DNA of 64,000 nt from Streptomyces cathayae (GTDB lineage: Bacteria; Actinomycetota; Actinomycetes; Streptomycetales; Streptomycetaceae). Position 1 is the stretch's first letter, and every line of letters begins with the position of its first letter. This document shows, one piece after another, positions 36,513 to 45,189 of this stretch. Where the stretch lies: NCBI RefSeq assembly GCF_029760955.1, contig NZ_CP121682.1, forward strand, positions 2,604,001 to 2,668,000. The letters run 5' to 3'. The notes beneath the pieces were generated by a model. It made no database searches. It had not been told where the DNA came from and worked only from the letters and a program-made list of their open reading frames with translations. The position numbers and the translations under genes are program-made.

Positions 36513-37073
36513 TCAGGCACACGCCTCCCCCGGGCCGGCGAGCACTCTGGTCAGTGACTCGTGGGTCACCCCGTGGTCGGCGAGCACCTCGGCCGGGACG
36601 CCGGGGCGGAGGGTCAGGGCGAGAAGGATGTGCTCGTCCCCGATGTGCCGCTCGCGCCGGGCGAGGGCGACGCGCAGGGCCTTCTCCAGCACCTCCTTGG
36701 CGTCCTTGCCGAAGCCGGGGCACCCCGACCACCGGTCCCTGTCCTTCCGGTCGCCGGACATCGCCCCGACCCCATGGGTTTCCTCCACCCGGGCGACGAT
36801 CTCCCGGACGTCGATCCCCAGCTCCGCAAGGGCGTCGGCCTCGGCCCGTGACAGACCGGCACGGCGCCGCGCCTCCTCCAGGGCCCGCCGCACCGACTCC
36901 TTGCGTTCGTCGGCCCCGAGCGCCGCCAGCGCGAAGGAGGCACGACCGCCCTCACGGTCCAGCAGGGCGAGCAACAGGTGCTCGGCGCCGACGGTCCGCG
37001 CCTGCGTCCCTTCGGCGCGCTCGACCGCCCCTTTCACCACCGCACGGGCGTCCTTCGTGAACCGCTCGAACAT
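36513..37073 (-). CDS. Clp N-terminal repeat domain protein (no ATPase)
   Basis: The 186-residue protein consists of two Clp-N repeats: FERFTKDARAVVKGAVERAEGTQARTVGAEHLLLALLDREGG near the start and FGKDAKEVLEKALRVALARRERHIGDEHILLALTLRPGVPAEVL in the second half. These match the substrate/adaptor-binding N domain of ClpC/ClpA, but no AAA+ module follows. It may bind Clp adaptors or substrates and modulate ClpC (inference). Its ATG overlaps the stop of the upstream HTH gene (TGATG), with GGGAGG upstream, so both are made together. Confidence 0.85.
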   Translation of the reverse strand: MFERFTKDARAVVKGAVERAEGTQARTVGAEHLLLALLDREGGRASFALAALGADERKESVRRALEEARRRAGLSRAEADALAELGIDVREIVARVEETHGVGAMSGDRKDRDRWSGCPGFGKDAKEVLEKALRVALARRERHIGDEHILLALTLRPGVPAEVLADHGVTHESLTRVLAGPGEACA

Positions 37074-37282
37074 CACTGCCTCCCGTACTTCTTGTGCACG
37101 GCCTGCCTGCTGACTCCGAGCTCGGCAGCGATCTCCTGCCACGACCAGCCCTGATGGCGCGCGTTGCGCACCTGCACGGCCTCCAGTTGCTCCAGCAGCC
37201 TGCGCAGCGCGGCGACGGCCCGCAGGCCGACCCGTGGGTCGCGGTCGCCCGCACGCGCGGCGAGGTCGGTTGCCTCAGTCAT
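37073..37282 (-). CDS. Small helix-turn-helix regulator
   Basis: The 69-residue protein has an amphipathic helix (VGLRAVAALRRLLEQLEAVQVRNAR) and a clear C-terminal HTH (GWSWQEIAAELGVSRQAVHKKYG), close to sigma region 4-like domains. It is the first gene of a two-gene operon with the Clp-N protein. Two perfect GTCAAC-N4-GTTGAC palindromes lie immediately upstream and cover the predicted promoter, so it probably represses its own operon. The predicted -10 is only about 6 nt from the ATG, so the mRNA may be leaderless. Confidence 0.85.
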   Translation of the reverse strand: MTEATDLAARAGDRDPRVGLRAVAALRRLLEQLEAVQVRNARHQGWSWQEIAAELGVSRQAVHKKYGRQ

Positions 37283-37285
37283 GAC

Positions 37286-37301
37286 GTCAACTTATGTTGA
37301 C
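37286..37301 (-). promoter_or_regulatory. Operator copy 1 (GTCAAC-N4-GTTGAC) of the HTH/Clp-N operon
   Basis: GTCAAC-TTAT-GTTGAC is a perfect inverted repeat starting 4 bp before the HTH start codon, overlapping the candidate -10 (TAAGTT on the minus strand). An identical palindrome lies 27 bp further upstream. Confidence 0.8.
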
Positions 37302-37312
37302 ACCGGGGCAGC

Positions 37313-37328
37313 GTCAACCCCAGTTGAC
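37313..37328 (-). promoter_or_regulatory. Operator copy 2 (GTCAAC-N4-GTTGAC) and -35 of the HTH/Clp-N operon
   Basis: GTCAAC-CCCA-GTTGAC has the same half-sites as copy 1 with a different spacer. On the minus strand it provides TTGACG as a -35, 17 nt from TAAGTT in copy 1. Centre-to-centre distance of 27 bp places the two sites on nearly the same helix face after 2.6 turns. Confidence 0.8.
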
Positions 37329-37333
37329 AAAAC

Positions 37334-37365
37334 GACGGCCGGCCCGGAGATCCGGACCGGCCGTC
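37334..37365 (-). terminator. Hairpin terminator of the MDR oxidoreductase gene
   Basis: GACGGCCGG (37334-37342) pairs with CCGGCCGTC (37357-37365); the inner CCGG/CCGG can extend the stem. It lies 23 nt past the stop of the gene at 37389. Confidence 0.8.
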
Positions 37366-37388
37366 GTGAGGTGGGCCGCACTCCATCG

Positions 37389-38354
37389 TCAGGGGTTCGT
37401 GAGCACGATCTTGCCGAACTGCCCGCCGCTCTCCATCCTTTCGAAGCCCTCCCGCGCCCGGTCCATGGGCAGTACCTCGTCGATGACGGGCCGCACACCG
37501 GTGGCGGCGCAGAAGGAGAGCAGGTCCTCCAGCTCGTCCTTGGTGCCCATCGTCGACCCGACAATCCTGAGCTCCAGGAAGAAGACCCGGGTGAGCTCGG
37601 CGTGCGAGGGCCGGTCGCCGCTGGTGGCGCCGGAGATCACCAGCGTGCCGCCGGGCCGCAGCGACTTCACCGAGTGGGACCAGGTGGCGGCCCCCACGGT
37701 CTCGATGACCGCGTCGACCCGCTGCGGCAGCCGGGCTCCGGGCTCAAGCGCCTCCGCCGCGCCCAGTTCCACGGCCCGCTTGCGCTTGGCCTCGTCCCGG
37801 CTGGTGGCGAAGACCCGCAGCCCCGCGGCCTTCCCCAGCACGATCGCGGCGGTGGCGACGCCCCCGCCGGCCCCCTGCACCAGGACGGAGTCACCGGGCC
37901 GCACCCCGGCGTTGGTGAACAGCATCCGGTAGGCGGTCAGCCAGGCCGTGGGCAGGCAGGCCGCCTCCTCGAAGGACAGCTCCCTCGGCTTGGGCAGGAT
38001 GTTCCAGGTGGGCACGGCGACCTGCTCGGCGAACGTGCCGGGGTAGCGCTCCGTCAGGATCGACCGGGGCTCGTTCGGACCCACCCCATGACCGGTCTGT
38101 CCGATCACGGAGTGCAGGACGACCTCGTTGCCGTCCTCGTCGATCCCGGCGGCGTCGCAGCCGAGGATCATGGGCAGTTTGTCCTCCCCGAGGCCCACGC
38201 CCCGCAGGGACCACAGGTCATGATGGTTGAGGGAGGCGGCCCTCACGGTCACGGTGCTCCAGCCGGGACGGGCCTCGGGAGCAGGACGCTCTCCCAGCTC
38301 CAGACCGGAAAGCGGCTGGTCACGGTCGATTCGGGCGGCGTAGACAGCGAACAT
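37389..38354 (-). CDS. Zinc-type MDR alcohol dehydrogenase/quinone oxidoreductase family protein
   Basis: The 321-residue protein has the GroES-like N-domain (VRAASLNHHDLWSLRGVG, LPMILGCDAAGIDEDGNEV) and a Rossmann domain (GDSVLVQGAGGGVATAAIVLGKAAGLRVFATSRDEAKRKRAVELGA) with the NADP-favouring SR. The catalytic and structural zinc cysteines seem absent, which favours the quinone-oxidoreductase-like subgroup. Physiological substrate unknown. ATG 38354 begins MFAVYAARID. It stands alone between two terminators. Confidence 0.87.
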   Translation of the reverse strand: MFAVYAARIDRDQPLSGLELGERPAPEARPGWSTVTVRAASLNHHDLWSLRGVGLGEDKLPMILGCDAAGIDEDGNEVVLHSVIGQTGHGVGPNEPRSILTERYPGTFAEQVAVPTWNILPKPRELSFEEAACLPTAWLTAYRMLFTNAGVRPGDSVLVQGAGGGVATAAIVLGKAAGLRVFATSRDEAKRKRAVELGAAEALEPGARLPQRVDAVIETVGAATWSHSVKSLRPGGTLVISGATSGDRPSHAELTRVFFLELRIVGSTMGTKDELEDLLSFCAATGVRPVIDEVLPMDRAREGFERMESGGQFGKIVLTNP

Positions 38355-38503
38355 GGCCTTGACGATAGGCCGCCCGTCCCCCCGGCGGAACAACGCGGCG
38401 CTGTGAGACACGCCTTCTTGCCGGCACGCCGCACCGCTCCCCGGCGCCCCACCCGCCTCCCGGTGCCCGGCCCGCGCGGTGCGCCCGGCCGCCGGGAAAA
38501 GCA

Positions 38504-38535
38504 GTCGGCCCCGTCCACCCGAGGACGGGGCCGAC
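38504..38535 (-). terminator. Hairpin terminator of the malic enzyme gene
   Basis: GTCGGCCCCGTCC (38504-38516) pairs perfectly with GGACGGGGCCGAC (38523-38535) around a 6-nt loop, 16 nt beyond the stop. Confidence 0.9.
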
Positions 38536-38550
38536 CCGGTTCCGCGCGTC

Positions 38551-39789
38551 TCAGCGGCGGGCGACGCCCTCCGCACGGGCGGCCGCGGCCACCGCCGCGG
38601 TCACCGCCGGAGCGACCCGCTCGTCGAACGGGGACGGAATGACGTAGTCGGCGGAGAGGTCGTCCCCCACCACCGACGCCAGCGCCTCGGCCGCCGCCAG
38701 CTTCATCCCCTCGGTGATCCGCGAGGCACGCACCTGCAGCGCGCCCGCGAAGATCCCCGGGAACGCCAGCACGTTGTTGATCTGGTTCGGGAAGTCCGAC
38801 CGCCCGGTGGCCACGACCGCCGCGTACTTGTGCGCGATCTCCGGGTGCACCTCGGGCTCGGGGTTGGCCATGGCGAAGACGAAGGCGCCCTTCGCCATCG
38901 ACGCCACCGCCGATTCCGGCACCGTGCCGCCGGAGACGCCGATGAAGACGTCGGCCCCGTCCAGCGCGGTCTCCAGCGAACCGGAGAGGCCGGTCTTGTT
39001 CGTGAACTCCGCCACTTCCCGCTTGATCGGCGTGAGGTCGTCGCGCTCGCGCGAGAGGACGCCCTTGCGGTCGGCCACCGCGACATCGCCGATCCCGGCC
39101 TCGACCAGCATCTTGGCGATCGCGACACCGGCCGCGCCGGCGCCCGAGATCACGGCCCGCAGCTCGCCCAGCGCCCGCCCGCTCAGCCGCGCCGCGTTGC
39201 GCAGCGCCGCCAGCGACACGACCGCCGTGCCGTGCTGGTCGTCGTGGAAGACCGGGATGTCCAGCTGCTCCTGCAGCCGCCGCTCGATCTCGAAGCACCG
39301 GGGGGCCGAGATGTCCTCCAGGTTCACCCCGCCGAAGGACGGAGCGAGCCGGACCACGGTCTCGATGATCTCGTCCACGTCGGTGGTGCTCAGCGCGAGC
39401 GGGACCGCGTCCACACCGCCGAACTGCTTGAAGAGGATCGCCTTGCCCTCCATCACGGGGAGGGAGGCCTCGGGGCCGATGTCACCGAGTCCCAGCACGG
39501 CCGTACCGTCGGTGACGACGGCGACGACCGAGGACTTCCAGGTGTAGTCGTGGACGAGTTCCGGCTGCTCGGCGATCGCGCTGCACACCTTCGCGACGCC
39601 GGGCGTGTAGGCCAGGGACAGATCGTCCCTGTCACGGAGCGGCACGGTGGCCTGCACAGCCATCTTGCCGCCGCGGTGCAGCGCGAATGCCGGGTCGATG
39701 GACTCCAGGGGCTCGGCCCCGCCGCCCTGTTCCGTATGACCGTTCTGGCTTTCGCTGTCGCTGCGAGGATTGACAATCTCCGCTGCCAC
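38551..39789 (-). CDS. Malic enzyme (oxaloacetate-decarboxylating)
   Basis: The 412-residue protein is the short malic enzyme type without a phosphotransacetylase domain: LSLAYTPGVAKVCSAIAEQPELV, catalytic GGVNLEDISAPRCFEIERRLQEQLDIPVFHDDQHGTAVV, and a Rossmann domain AVISGAGAAGVAIAKMLVEAG. It converts malate to pyruvate, giving reduced cofactor for lipid and polyketide synthesis. From memory, its S. coelicolor counterpart at this position prefers NADP; cofactor choice cannot be fixed from sequence here. GTG start at 39789. Confidence 0.94.
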   Translation of the reverse strand: MAAEIVNPRSDSESQNGHTEQGGGAEPLESIDPAFALHRGGKMAVQATVPLRDRDDLSLAYTPGVAKVCSAIAEQPELVHDYTWKSSVVAVVTDGTAVLGLGDIGPEASLPVMEGKAILFKQFGGVDAVPLALSTTDVDEIIETVVRLAPSFGGVNLEDISAPRCFEIERRLQEQLDIPVFHDDQHGTAVVSLAALRNAARLSGRALGELRAVISGAGAAGVAIAKMLVEAGIGDVAVADRKGVLSRERDDLTPIKREVAEFTNKTGLSGSLETALDGADVFIGVSGGTVPESAVASMAKGAFVFAMANPEPEVHPEIAHKYAAVVATGRSDFPNQINNVLAFPGIFAGALQVRASRITEGMKLAAAEALASVVGDDLSADYVIPSPFDERVAPAVTAAVAAAARAEGVARR

Positions 39790-40373
39790 TTGGTTGACCC
39801 CTTAATCGTTCTTGGTCTGAGGGTTGCCGCTCCGGGTGAGGAGCGGGCGGGACCGCGCAGGGCCCGGTGGGTTGATGCGTCGGGCACAGACGCGACGGGC
39901 GCGCCGCACACGCGCCCTGGATCCCCGGATGAGGGGTGTAAAGCACCTTCTTACCGGACGGACGCCTTCGGCGACGAGTCCATAACGCAAAGGTCACATG
40001 CGGGCGCCGGGGTTCATCATCTGATTTCAGGACAATCCACCGGCAGATGGTTGACAAACGCTCGAGACATGGCAAACACCATGGCCGGGCGACCAATACC
40101 ACGTCATGAACCGAAGATCCTCCGGTCGGAACGGAGCATTCCCGCAGACCGTCCGGCCATGTTGGAACGAATCAGTGCGGTTCGAGCGTCACCCGTTATC
40201 CGATTTTGACATGGCGACCCCACTGGATGGAGCAGTCCGAATGGCAAGATGCGGTCATCACACGAGGTCGCGACACTCGAAGACGTGTGCTCTCGTCGAC
40301 CCGCGGCACTGCCGGTCCCCATCGGCAGTGGCCGAACCCATCGGCATTCCACTCATCCGCCGGAGGAACCACC
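39790..40373. other. Divergent intergenic region between malic enzyme and the ABC operon
   Basis: A 584-nt gap without a credible gene. Two TTGACA hexamers on the plus strand (40051-40056 and 40206-40211) could be -35 elements for the ABC operon, but neither has a clear -10 at 16-19 nt. The region is more AT-rich than its neighbours (for example 39950-40150), as expected for a long control region. Confidence 0.5.
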
Positions 40374-41324
40374 ATGGCCGCACGCACCACCCGTCGTACC
40401 CCCGCCGCCAAGTCCCGACTGGTAGCGGTCGGCGCGATCGCGGTCGCAGCCACCCTGCTCGTCACCGGCTGCGGTGACCAGACCAAGGACAGCGGCGACA
40501 CCGGGTCGACGAGCGCCGCCCCGCTGGCCGACAAGCTGCCCCAGTCGATCCGCGACAAGGGCGTCGTCAAGGTCGGTTCGGACATCGCGTACGCCCCGGT
40601 CGAGTTCAAGGACGACTCCGGCAAGGTGGTCGGCATCGACCCCGACCTCGCGGCCGCCATGGGCAAGCAGCTCGGCGTGACGTTCGAGTTCGAGAACGGC
40701 ACCTTCGACACCCTGATCACGGGCCTGCGCTCCAAGCGGTACGACGTCGCCATGTCCGCGATGACCGACACCAAGGACCGCCAGGAGGGCATCGACGCCG
40801 AGACCGGCAAGAAGGTCGGTGAGGGCGTCGACTTCGTGGACTACTTCACGGCCGGCGTGTCGATCTACACCAAGAAGGGTGACGACCAGGGCATCAAGAC
40901 CTGGGCCGACCTGTGCGGCAAGAAGGTCGTGCTGCAGCGCGGCACGGTCTCGGAGGACCTCGCCAAGGCCGAGAACGAGAAGTGCCCGGCCGGCAAGAAG
41001 ATCGCCATCGAGGCCTTCGACAACGACCAGCAGGCCCAGACCCGGCTGCGTGCGGGCGGCGCCAACGCCGGTTCCTCCGACTTCCCGGTCGCCGCGTACG
41101 CCGTGAAGACCTCCGGCGGCGGCAAGGACTTCGAGCTGGTCGGCGAGCAGGTCGAGGCCGCCCCCTACGGCATCGCGGTCGCCAAGAGCAACACCGAACT
41201 GCGGGACGCGCTCAAGGCCGCGCTGGACGCGCTGATCGAGAACGGCGAGTACCAGAAGATCATGGACAAGTGGGGCGTCGCGGAGGGCTCCATCGACAAG
41301 GCCACCATCAACGGCGGCAAGTGA
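40374..41324 (+). CDS. ABC transporter substrate-binding lipoprotein (polar amino acid type)
   Basis: The 316-residue protein has a lipoprotein signal peptide with lipobox LVTG-C33, then a SBP family 3 fold (KVGSDIAYAPVEFKDDSGKVVGIDPDLAAAMGKQLGVTFEFENGTFDTLITGLRSKRYDVAMSAMTDTKDRQEG...). ATG 40374 lies 7 nt after GGAGG. It delivers an amino acid or similar solute to the permease encoded next. The operon (binding protein, permease, ATPase) is complete with a single permease. Confidence 0.94.
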   Translation: MAARTTRRTPAAKSRLVAVGAIAVAATLLVTGCGDQTKDSGDTGSTSAAPLADKLPQSIRDKGVVKVGSDIAYAPVEFKDDSGKVVGIDPDLAAAMGKQLGVTFEFENGTFDTLITGLRSKRYDVAMSAMTDTKDRQEGIDAETGKKVGEGVDFVDYFTAGVSIYTKKGDDQGIKTWADLCGKKVVLQRGTVSEDLAKAENEKCPAGKKIAIEAFDNDQQAQTRLRAGGANAGSSDFPVAAYAVKTSGGGKDFELVGEQVEAAPYGIAVAKSNTELRDALKAALDALIENGEYQKIMDKWGVAEGSIDKATINGGK

Positions 41325-41356
41325 CCGCGGGCTCGCGGCACTGAAAGGCAACACCC

Positions 41357-42295
41357 GTGACTGTTGACATCGACAAGACGACGGGGCCGGGCGGCACACC
41401 GCCGGCCGGCCCGGAGGCCATCAAGGCCATCCCGGTCCGGCACTACGGCCGGTACGTCTCCGCCGTCGTCGCGCTCGCCCTGCTGGGCGGGGTCGTGTAC
41501 GCGTTCTCCCAGGGCAAGATCAACTGGGACACGATCCCGGACTACTTCTTCGACGACCGCATCCTCAGCGGTGTCGGCAAGACGCTGCTGCTCACCGTGC
41601 TGGCCATGACGATCGGCATCGTCGGCGGCATCCTGCTGGCCGTGATGCGCCTGTCGAAGAACCCGGTGACCTCGTCGATCGCGTGGTTCTACATCTGGTT
41701 CTTCCGCGGCACCCCGGTTCTGGTACAGCTGATCGTCTGGTTCAACCTGGGCCTGGTCTTCGAGTACATCAACCTCGGGCCGTTCTACAAGGACGAGTGG
41801 TCGGACTTCATGACCCCGTTCCTGACGGCGTTGCTGGGTCTCGGTCTCAACGAGGCCGCGTACATGGCGGAGATCTGCCGGGCCGGTCTGCTCTCGGTCG
41901 ACGAGGGGCAGACCGAGGCGTCGCACGCGCTGGGCATGAGCCACACGAAGACGCTGCGCCGTATCGTCGTCCCGCAGGCGATGCGCGTGATCGTGCCGCC
42001 GACGGGCAACGAGGTCATCAACATGCTGAAGACGACCTCGCTGGTGTCGGTCGTCCAGTACCCCGAGTTGCTCCGCGCCGCCCAGGACATCGGCCAGACC
42101 TCCGGCGCCCCGGCCGAGATGCTGTTCCTGGCCGCGGCCTGGTACCTGCTGCTGACCTCGGTCTTCAGCGTCGGCCAGTACTACCTGGAGCGTCACTACG
42201 CCCGCGGCTCCACCCGTACGCTGCCGTCGACACCGTGGCAGAAGGTGAAGGCCAACATGCTGGCCCTCGGCCGCCCGAAGGGAGGCGCGGCATGA
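41357..42295 (+). CDS. Amino acid ABC transporter permease
   Basis: The 312-residue membrane protein has a leading cytoplasmic segment, a first TM ([18 protein letters not shown]), and the HEQRo-type permease domain with [45 protein letters not shown], the EAA loop ([44 protein letters not shown]) and [21 protein letters not shown]. It works as a homodimer with the ATPase. The stop overlaps the ATPase start (ATGA). Confidence 0.95.
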   Translation: MTVDIDKTTGPGGTPPAGPEAIKAIPVRHYGRYVSAVVALALLGGVVYAFSQGKINWDTIPDYFFDDRILSGVGKTLLLTVLAMTIGIVGGILLAVMRLSKNPVTSSIAWFYIWFFRGTPVLVQLIVWFNLGLVFEYINLGPFYKDEWSDFMTPFLTALLGLGLNEAAYMAEICRAGLLSVDEGQTEASHALGMSHTKTLRRIVVPQAMRVIVPPTGNEVINMLKTTSLVSVVQYPELLRAAQDIGQTSGAPAEMLFLAAAWYLLLTSVFSVGQYYLERHYARGSTRTLPSTPWQKVKANMLALGRPKGGAA

Positions 42296-43116
42296 CCGAC
42301 AAGCTGAGCAAGGCCGGCAGGCCGGGCGGGACGGACGCATCGGTGAGGGATTCCTCCGTTCCCATGGTCAAGGCCGAGGGGGTCCACAAGTCCTTCGGCC
42401 CCGTGGAGGTCCTCAAGGGCATCGACCTGGAGGTGAAGTCCGGCGAGGTGTTCTGCCTCATCGGCCCCTCCGGCTCCGGCAAGTCCACCTTCCTGAGGTG
42501 TATCAACCACCTCGAGAAGATCAACGCCGGACGTCTGTACGTCGACGGGCAGCTGGTCGGCTACCGCCAGAAGGGCGACAAGCTGTACGAGCTCAAGGAC
42601 AGCGAGGTCGCGCTGAAGCGCCGGGACATCGGCATGGTCTTCCAGCGCTTCAACCTGTTCCCGCACATGACGGCGCTGGAGAACGTCATCGAGGCGCCGG
42701 TGCAGGTGAGGGGCGTGAGCAAGAGGCAGGCCCGGGAGCGCGCGGGGCAGCTGCTGGAGCGCGTGGGCCTGGCCGACAAGGCCGGGAACTACCCCTCCCA
42801 GCTCTCCGGCGGCCAGCAGCAGCGGGTGGCGATCGCGCGGGCGCTCGCCATGGATCCCAAGCTGATGCTGTTCGACGAGCCGACCTCGGCACTCGACCCG
42901 GAGCTGGTCGGTGACGTCCTCGACGTCATGCGCGACCTGGCCGAGTCGGGCATGACCATGATCGTCGTCACCCACGAGATGGGCTTCGCCCGCGAGGTGG
43001 GCGACAGCCTGGTCTTCATGGACGGCGGCGTGGTGGTCGAGTCCGGTCACCCGCGCGACGTCCTGACCGACCCGCAGCACGAGCGCACGAAGTCGTTCCT
43101 GTCCAAGGTGCTCTGA
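42292..43116 (+). CDS. Amino acid ABC transporter ATP-binding protein
   Basis: The 274-residue ATPase has Walker A ([15 protein letters not shown]), the Q-loop ([18 protein letters not shown]), signature ([17 protein letters not shown]), Walker B ([15 protein letters not shown]) and the H-loop ([12 protein letters not shown]), all matching GlnQ/PAAT-type ATPases. There is a 12-residue insert ([14 protein letters not shown]) before the Q-loop. Translationally coupled to the permease. Confidence 0.96.
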   Translation: MTDKLSKAGRPGGTDASVRDSSVPMVKAEGVHKSFGPVEVLKGIDLEVKSGEVFCLIGPSGSGKSTFLRCINHLEKINAGRLYVDGQLVGYRQKGDKLYELKDSEVALKRRDIGMVFQRFNLFPHMTALENVIEAPVQVRGVSKRQARERAGQLLERVGLADKAGNYPSQLSGGQQQRVAIARALAMDPKLMLFDEPTSALDPELVGDVLDVMRDLAESGMTMIVVTHEMGFAREVGDSLVFMDGGVVVESGHPRDVLTDPQHERTKSFLSKVL

Positions 43117-43146
43117 CACCGCGCACGGTACGCACGGGGCGACGGC

Positions 43147-43194
43147 CCATGGCGAAGGGGCGGCACGGAGATCCGTGCCGCCCCTTCGCCATGG
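43147..43194. terminator. Very long perfect hairpin between the ABC operon and the methyltransferase
   Basis: CCATGGCGAAGGGGCGGCAC... forms a 23-bp perfect inverted repeat (43147-43169 with 43172-43194) with almost no loop. It lies between convergent genes and should stop transcription in both directions. Confidence 0.92.
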
Positions 43195-43205
43195 ATCCGC
43201 GTGGC

Positions 43206-43976
43206 TCACCTGAGCGCCAGCAGCAGGGTGTCCGAGGGGGAGCACCACACCGGGCGGGCCTCGGCGAACCCCTTCTCGCGCAGCACGCGCGCGTGCCACG
43301 CCGCAGACGGCATGTCGCCGTCGGCGTGTTCGCCGTAGATCTCGAAGCGGCGGGCGGTGGGCTCGGCGAGGACGGGGTCCTCGGCGGCGAGCTGCCACCA
43401 TTCGGCCCAGTCGAGGACGCCGTCCCGTTTGGCCCGGTCCATGCCCGCGTGGCGCAGGGCGCGCTCGGCCGCGTTGATGCCGGGGGTCGTCCCGTCGATC
43501 ATGCGGTCCGCGTTCATGAAGACACCGCCGTCACGGACGAGGCCGGCGACCTGTCCGTAGAGATCCGCGAGGGGTTCGTTGTGCAGCCAGTGGAGGGCGG
43601 TCGCGGTCAGCACGGCGTCGTAGGAGTCGTGGGGAAGCCCCGCCGGCCAGTGGGGGTCCTTCAGGTCGGCCGTCACGAAGGTGACCCGCGGGTCGCCCGC
43701 GAAGGTGCCCTCGGCGATGGTGAGCAGCGCCGGGTCCAGGTCGACGCCGGTGCTGGTGGCGTCCGGGAACCGGGCGAGCAGGCGGGCCGTGATGGTTCCC
43801 GTGCCGCACGCGAGGTCCAGCACGCGCGGGGAGCTGCCGACGACGGCCTCCACCATGTCGAGCATGACCCGCAGCCGCTCCTCGCGGTCGGGCATGTACC
43901 ACTCCTGCTGCCGGTCCCAGCTCTCCTGCCAGGCAGCCCAGTCGGCGGTGGTGGTCCCGGTGCCCGCGTCCGTCAT
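43206..43976 (-). CDS. Class I SAM-dependent methyltransferase
   Basis: The 256-residue protein has SAM motif I (VLDLACGTGTITARLLARFP), an acidic loop (GVDLDPALL), and SYDAVLTATALHWLHNEP as motif IV, typical of UbiE/trans-aconitate-like methyltransferases. AAGGAG precedes the ATG. The substrate is not evident from context. Confidence 0.88.
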   Translation of the reverse strand: MTDAGTGTTTADWAAWQESWDRQQEWYMPDREERLRVMLDMVEAVVGSSPRVLDLACGTGTITARLLARFPDATSTGVDLDPALLTIAEGTFAGDPRVTFVTADLKDPHWPAGLPHDSYDAVLTATALHWLHNEPLADLYGQVAGLVRDGGVFMNADRMIDGTTPGINAAERALRHAGMDRAKRDGVLDWAEWWQLAAEDPVLAEPTARRFEIYGEHADGDMPSAAWHARVLREKGFAEARPVWCSPSDTLLLALR

Positions 43977-44076
43977 GAATCCGCTCCTTCACCCGCATCA
44001 CGTAATACCCTGTAAGCGCGATCGCCTGTTACCCGACCGCTGACACGACCATAAAGCCACCACGTAAGGACTACAA

Positions 44077-44727
44077 GTGGAACTGGCCTATTACTCGGAT
44101 TACGCCGTGCGTCTCGTCAACACCGAGGAACCGGCCCGGGGCAAGGACACCCTGACCTCGGTGGAGGCCGTGCGCGCCCTGTTCGGTGCCAACCAGTCCG
44201 CGGCGCGGCGCGCGACCGACGCGGACGTGACCCGGTTCCGCTCGGTCCGGGCCCGGCTGCGCGCGGTCTTCGAGGCGGCGGACGGCGGCGACGAGACCCT
44301 CTCCGTCGACCTGCTGAACTCGCTGCTGCTGGAGTTCCCGGTGAGCCCGCAGATCTCCGGGCACGACGTCCGTGACGACGACGGCCGGCCGCTGTGGCAC
44401 ATGCACCTGGCCGACCATCCGTCCAACGCGACCGCCGGCTACGCCGCCATCGCCGCGATGGGCCTCGCCTTCCACCTCACCGAGTACGGCGTGGACCGCC
44501 TCGGCCTGTGCGAGGCTCCGCCCTGCCGCAACGCCTACCTCGACACCTCGACCAACCGCTCCCGGCGCTACTGTTCCGACCGCTGCGCCACCCGGGCCAA
44601 CGTGGCCGCCTACCGTGCCCGCAAACGCCTGGAGGCCGAGCGGGCGGAGAACACCGGCCGCACCGCCGACAGCGCCCAGCCCGCCAGCGCCGTCGGCGAC
44701 CGGCGGCCCGGTCTGCGCGGCCGGTAG
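44077..44727 (+). CDS. CGNR zinc finger (ABATE domain) protein
   Basis: The 216-residue protein opens with an ABATE-type domain (DYAVRLVNTEEPARGKDTLTSVEAVRALFG...) and ends with a CGNR-type zinc finger: LCEAPPCRNAYLDTSTNRSRRYCSDRCATRANVAAYRAR, where CATR stands for the usual CGNR. Such proteins are presumed DNA-binding regulators. GTG 44077 has a TAAGGA site. The last 118 bp overlap the convergent sodX gene. Confidence 0.88.
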   Translation: MELAYYSDYAVRLVNTEEPARGKDTLTSVEAVRALFGANQSAARRATDADVTRFRSVRARLRAVFEAADGGDETLSVDLLNSLLLEFPVSPQISGHDVRDDDGRPLWHMHLADHPSNATAGYAAIAAMGLAFHLTEYGVDRLGLCEAPPCRNAYLDTSTNRSRRYCSDRCATRANVAAYRARKRLEAERAENTGRTADSAQPASAVGDRRPGLRGR

Positions 44728-45044
44728 CGCAGACGGACCCGGCCGAGCACCAGATCGTCGGGCACCACCCCGTAATCGGTGCTGTCACCGCCGGCGTACG
44801 TGTTGTCCCCCCGCACCCACCAGCCGCCCTCGCGCCGTTCGGCGGCCCGCTTCACCACGAGCAGGTCCTGCTGGAACGGGTGCCGCAGCACCACCACGTG
44901 GCCCGGCTTGATCCGGGCCCCGTAATGCACCAGGAGCCGGTCCCCGTGGTGCAGCGTGGGCACCATGGACGGCCCCGTCACCTCGGCCACCCCGAAGGGC
45001 AGCGGCGCCCCCGCCCGTTCGGCGTCCTGCGACAGCTCCGGCAT
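44610..45044 (-). CDS. sodX: Nickel superoxide dismutase maturation protease SodX
   Basis: The 144-residue S26-type peptidase has the catalytic serine in VTGPSMVPTLHHGDRLLVHYG, then RIKPGHVVVLRHPFQQDLLVVKRAAER with the catalytic lysine, and GDNTYAGGDSTDYGVVP. It trims the SodN propeptide so the N-terminal histidine can bind nickel. GGGGAGG lies upstream of ATG 45044. It is divergent from sodN. Its C-terminal 38 codons lie antisense to the CGNR gene. Confidence 0.92.
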   Translation of the reverse strand: MPELSQDAERAGAPLPFGVAEVTGPSMVPTLHHGDRLLVHYGARIKPGHVVVLRHPFQQDLLVVKRAAERREGGWWVRGDNTYAGGDSTDYGVVPDDLVLGRVRLRYRPRRPGRRSPTALAGWALSAVRPVFSARSASRRLRAR

Positions 45045-45189
45045 CACCCGGCACCTCCCCGGTTCTTCCTCCACCAGTCTCAGTCTGTCCCCCGACTTTT
45101 GTCCTAGGCCCCCGGGGGCACTCGCCAAATCCACTCCTCCACGGAGTAATGTCCCCTGTGAGAAGACGATCACGAGGAAGGATTGCTCC

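Noticed and set aside
39790..40373. Small proteins in the malic enzyme/ABC gap
   Set aside because: Frames are short, Arg-rich and lack ribosome-binding sites.
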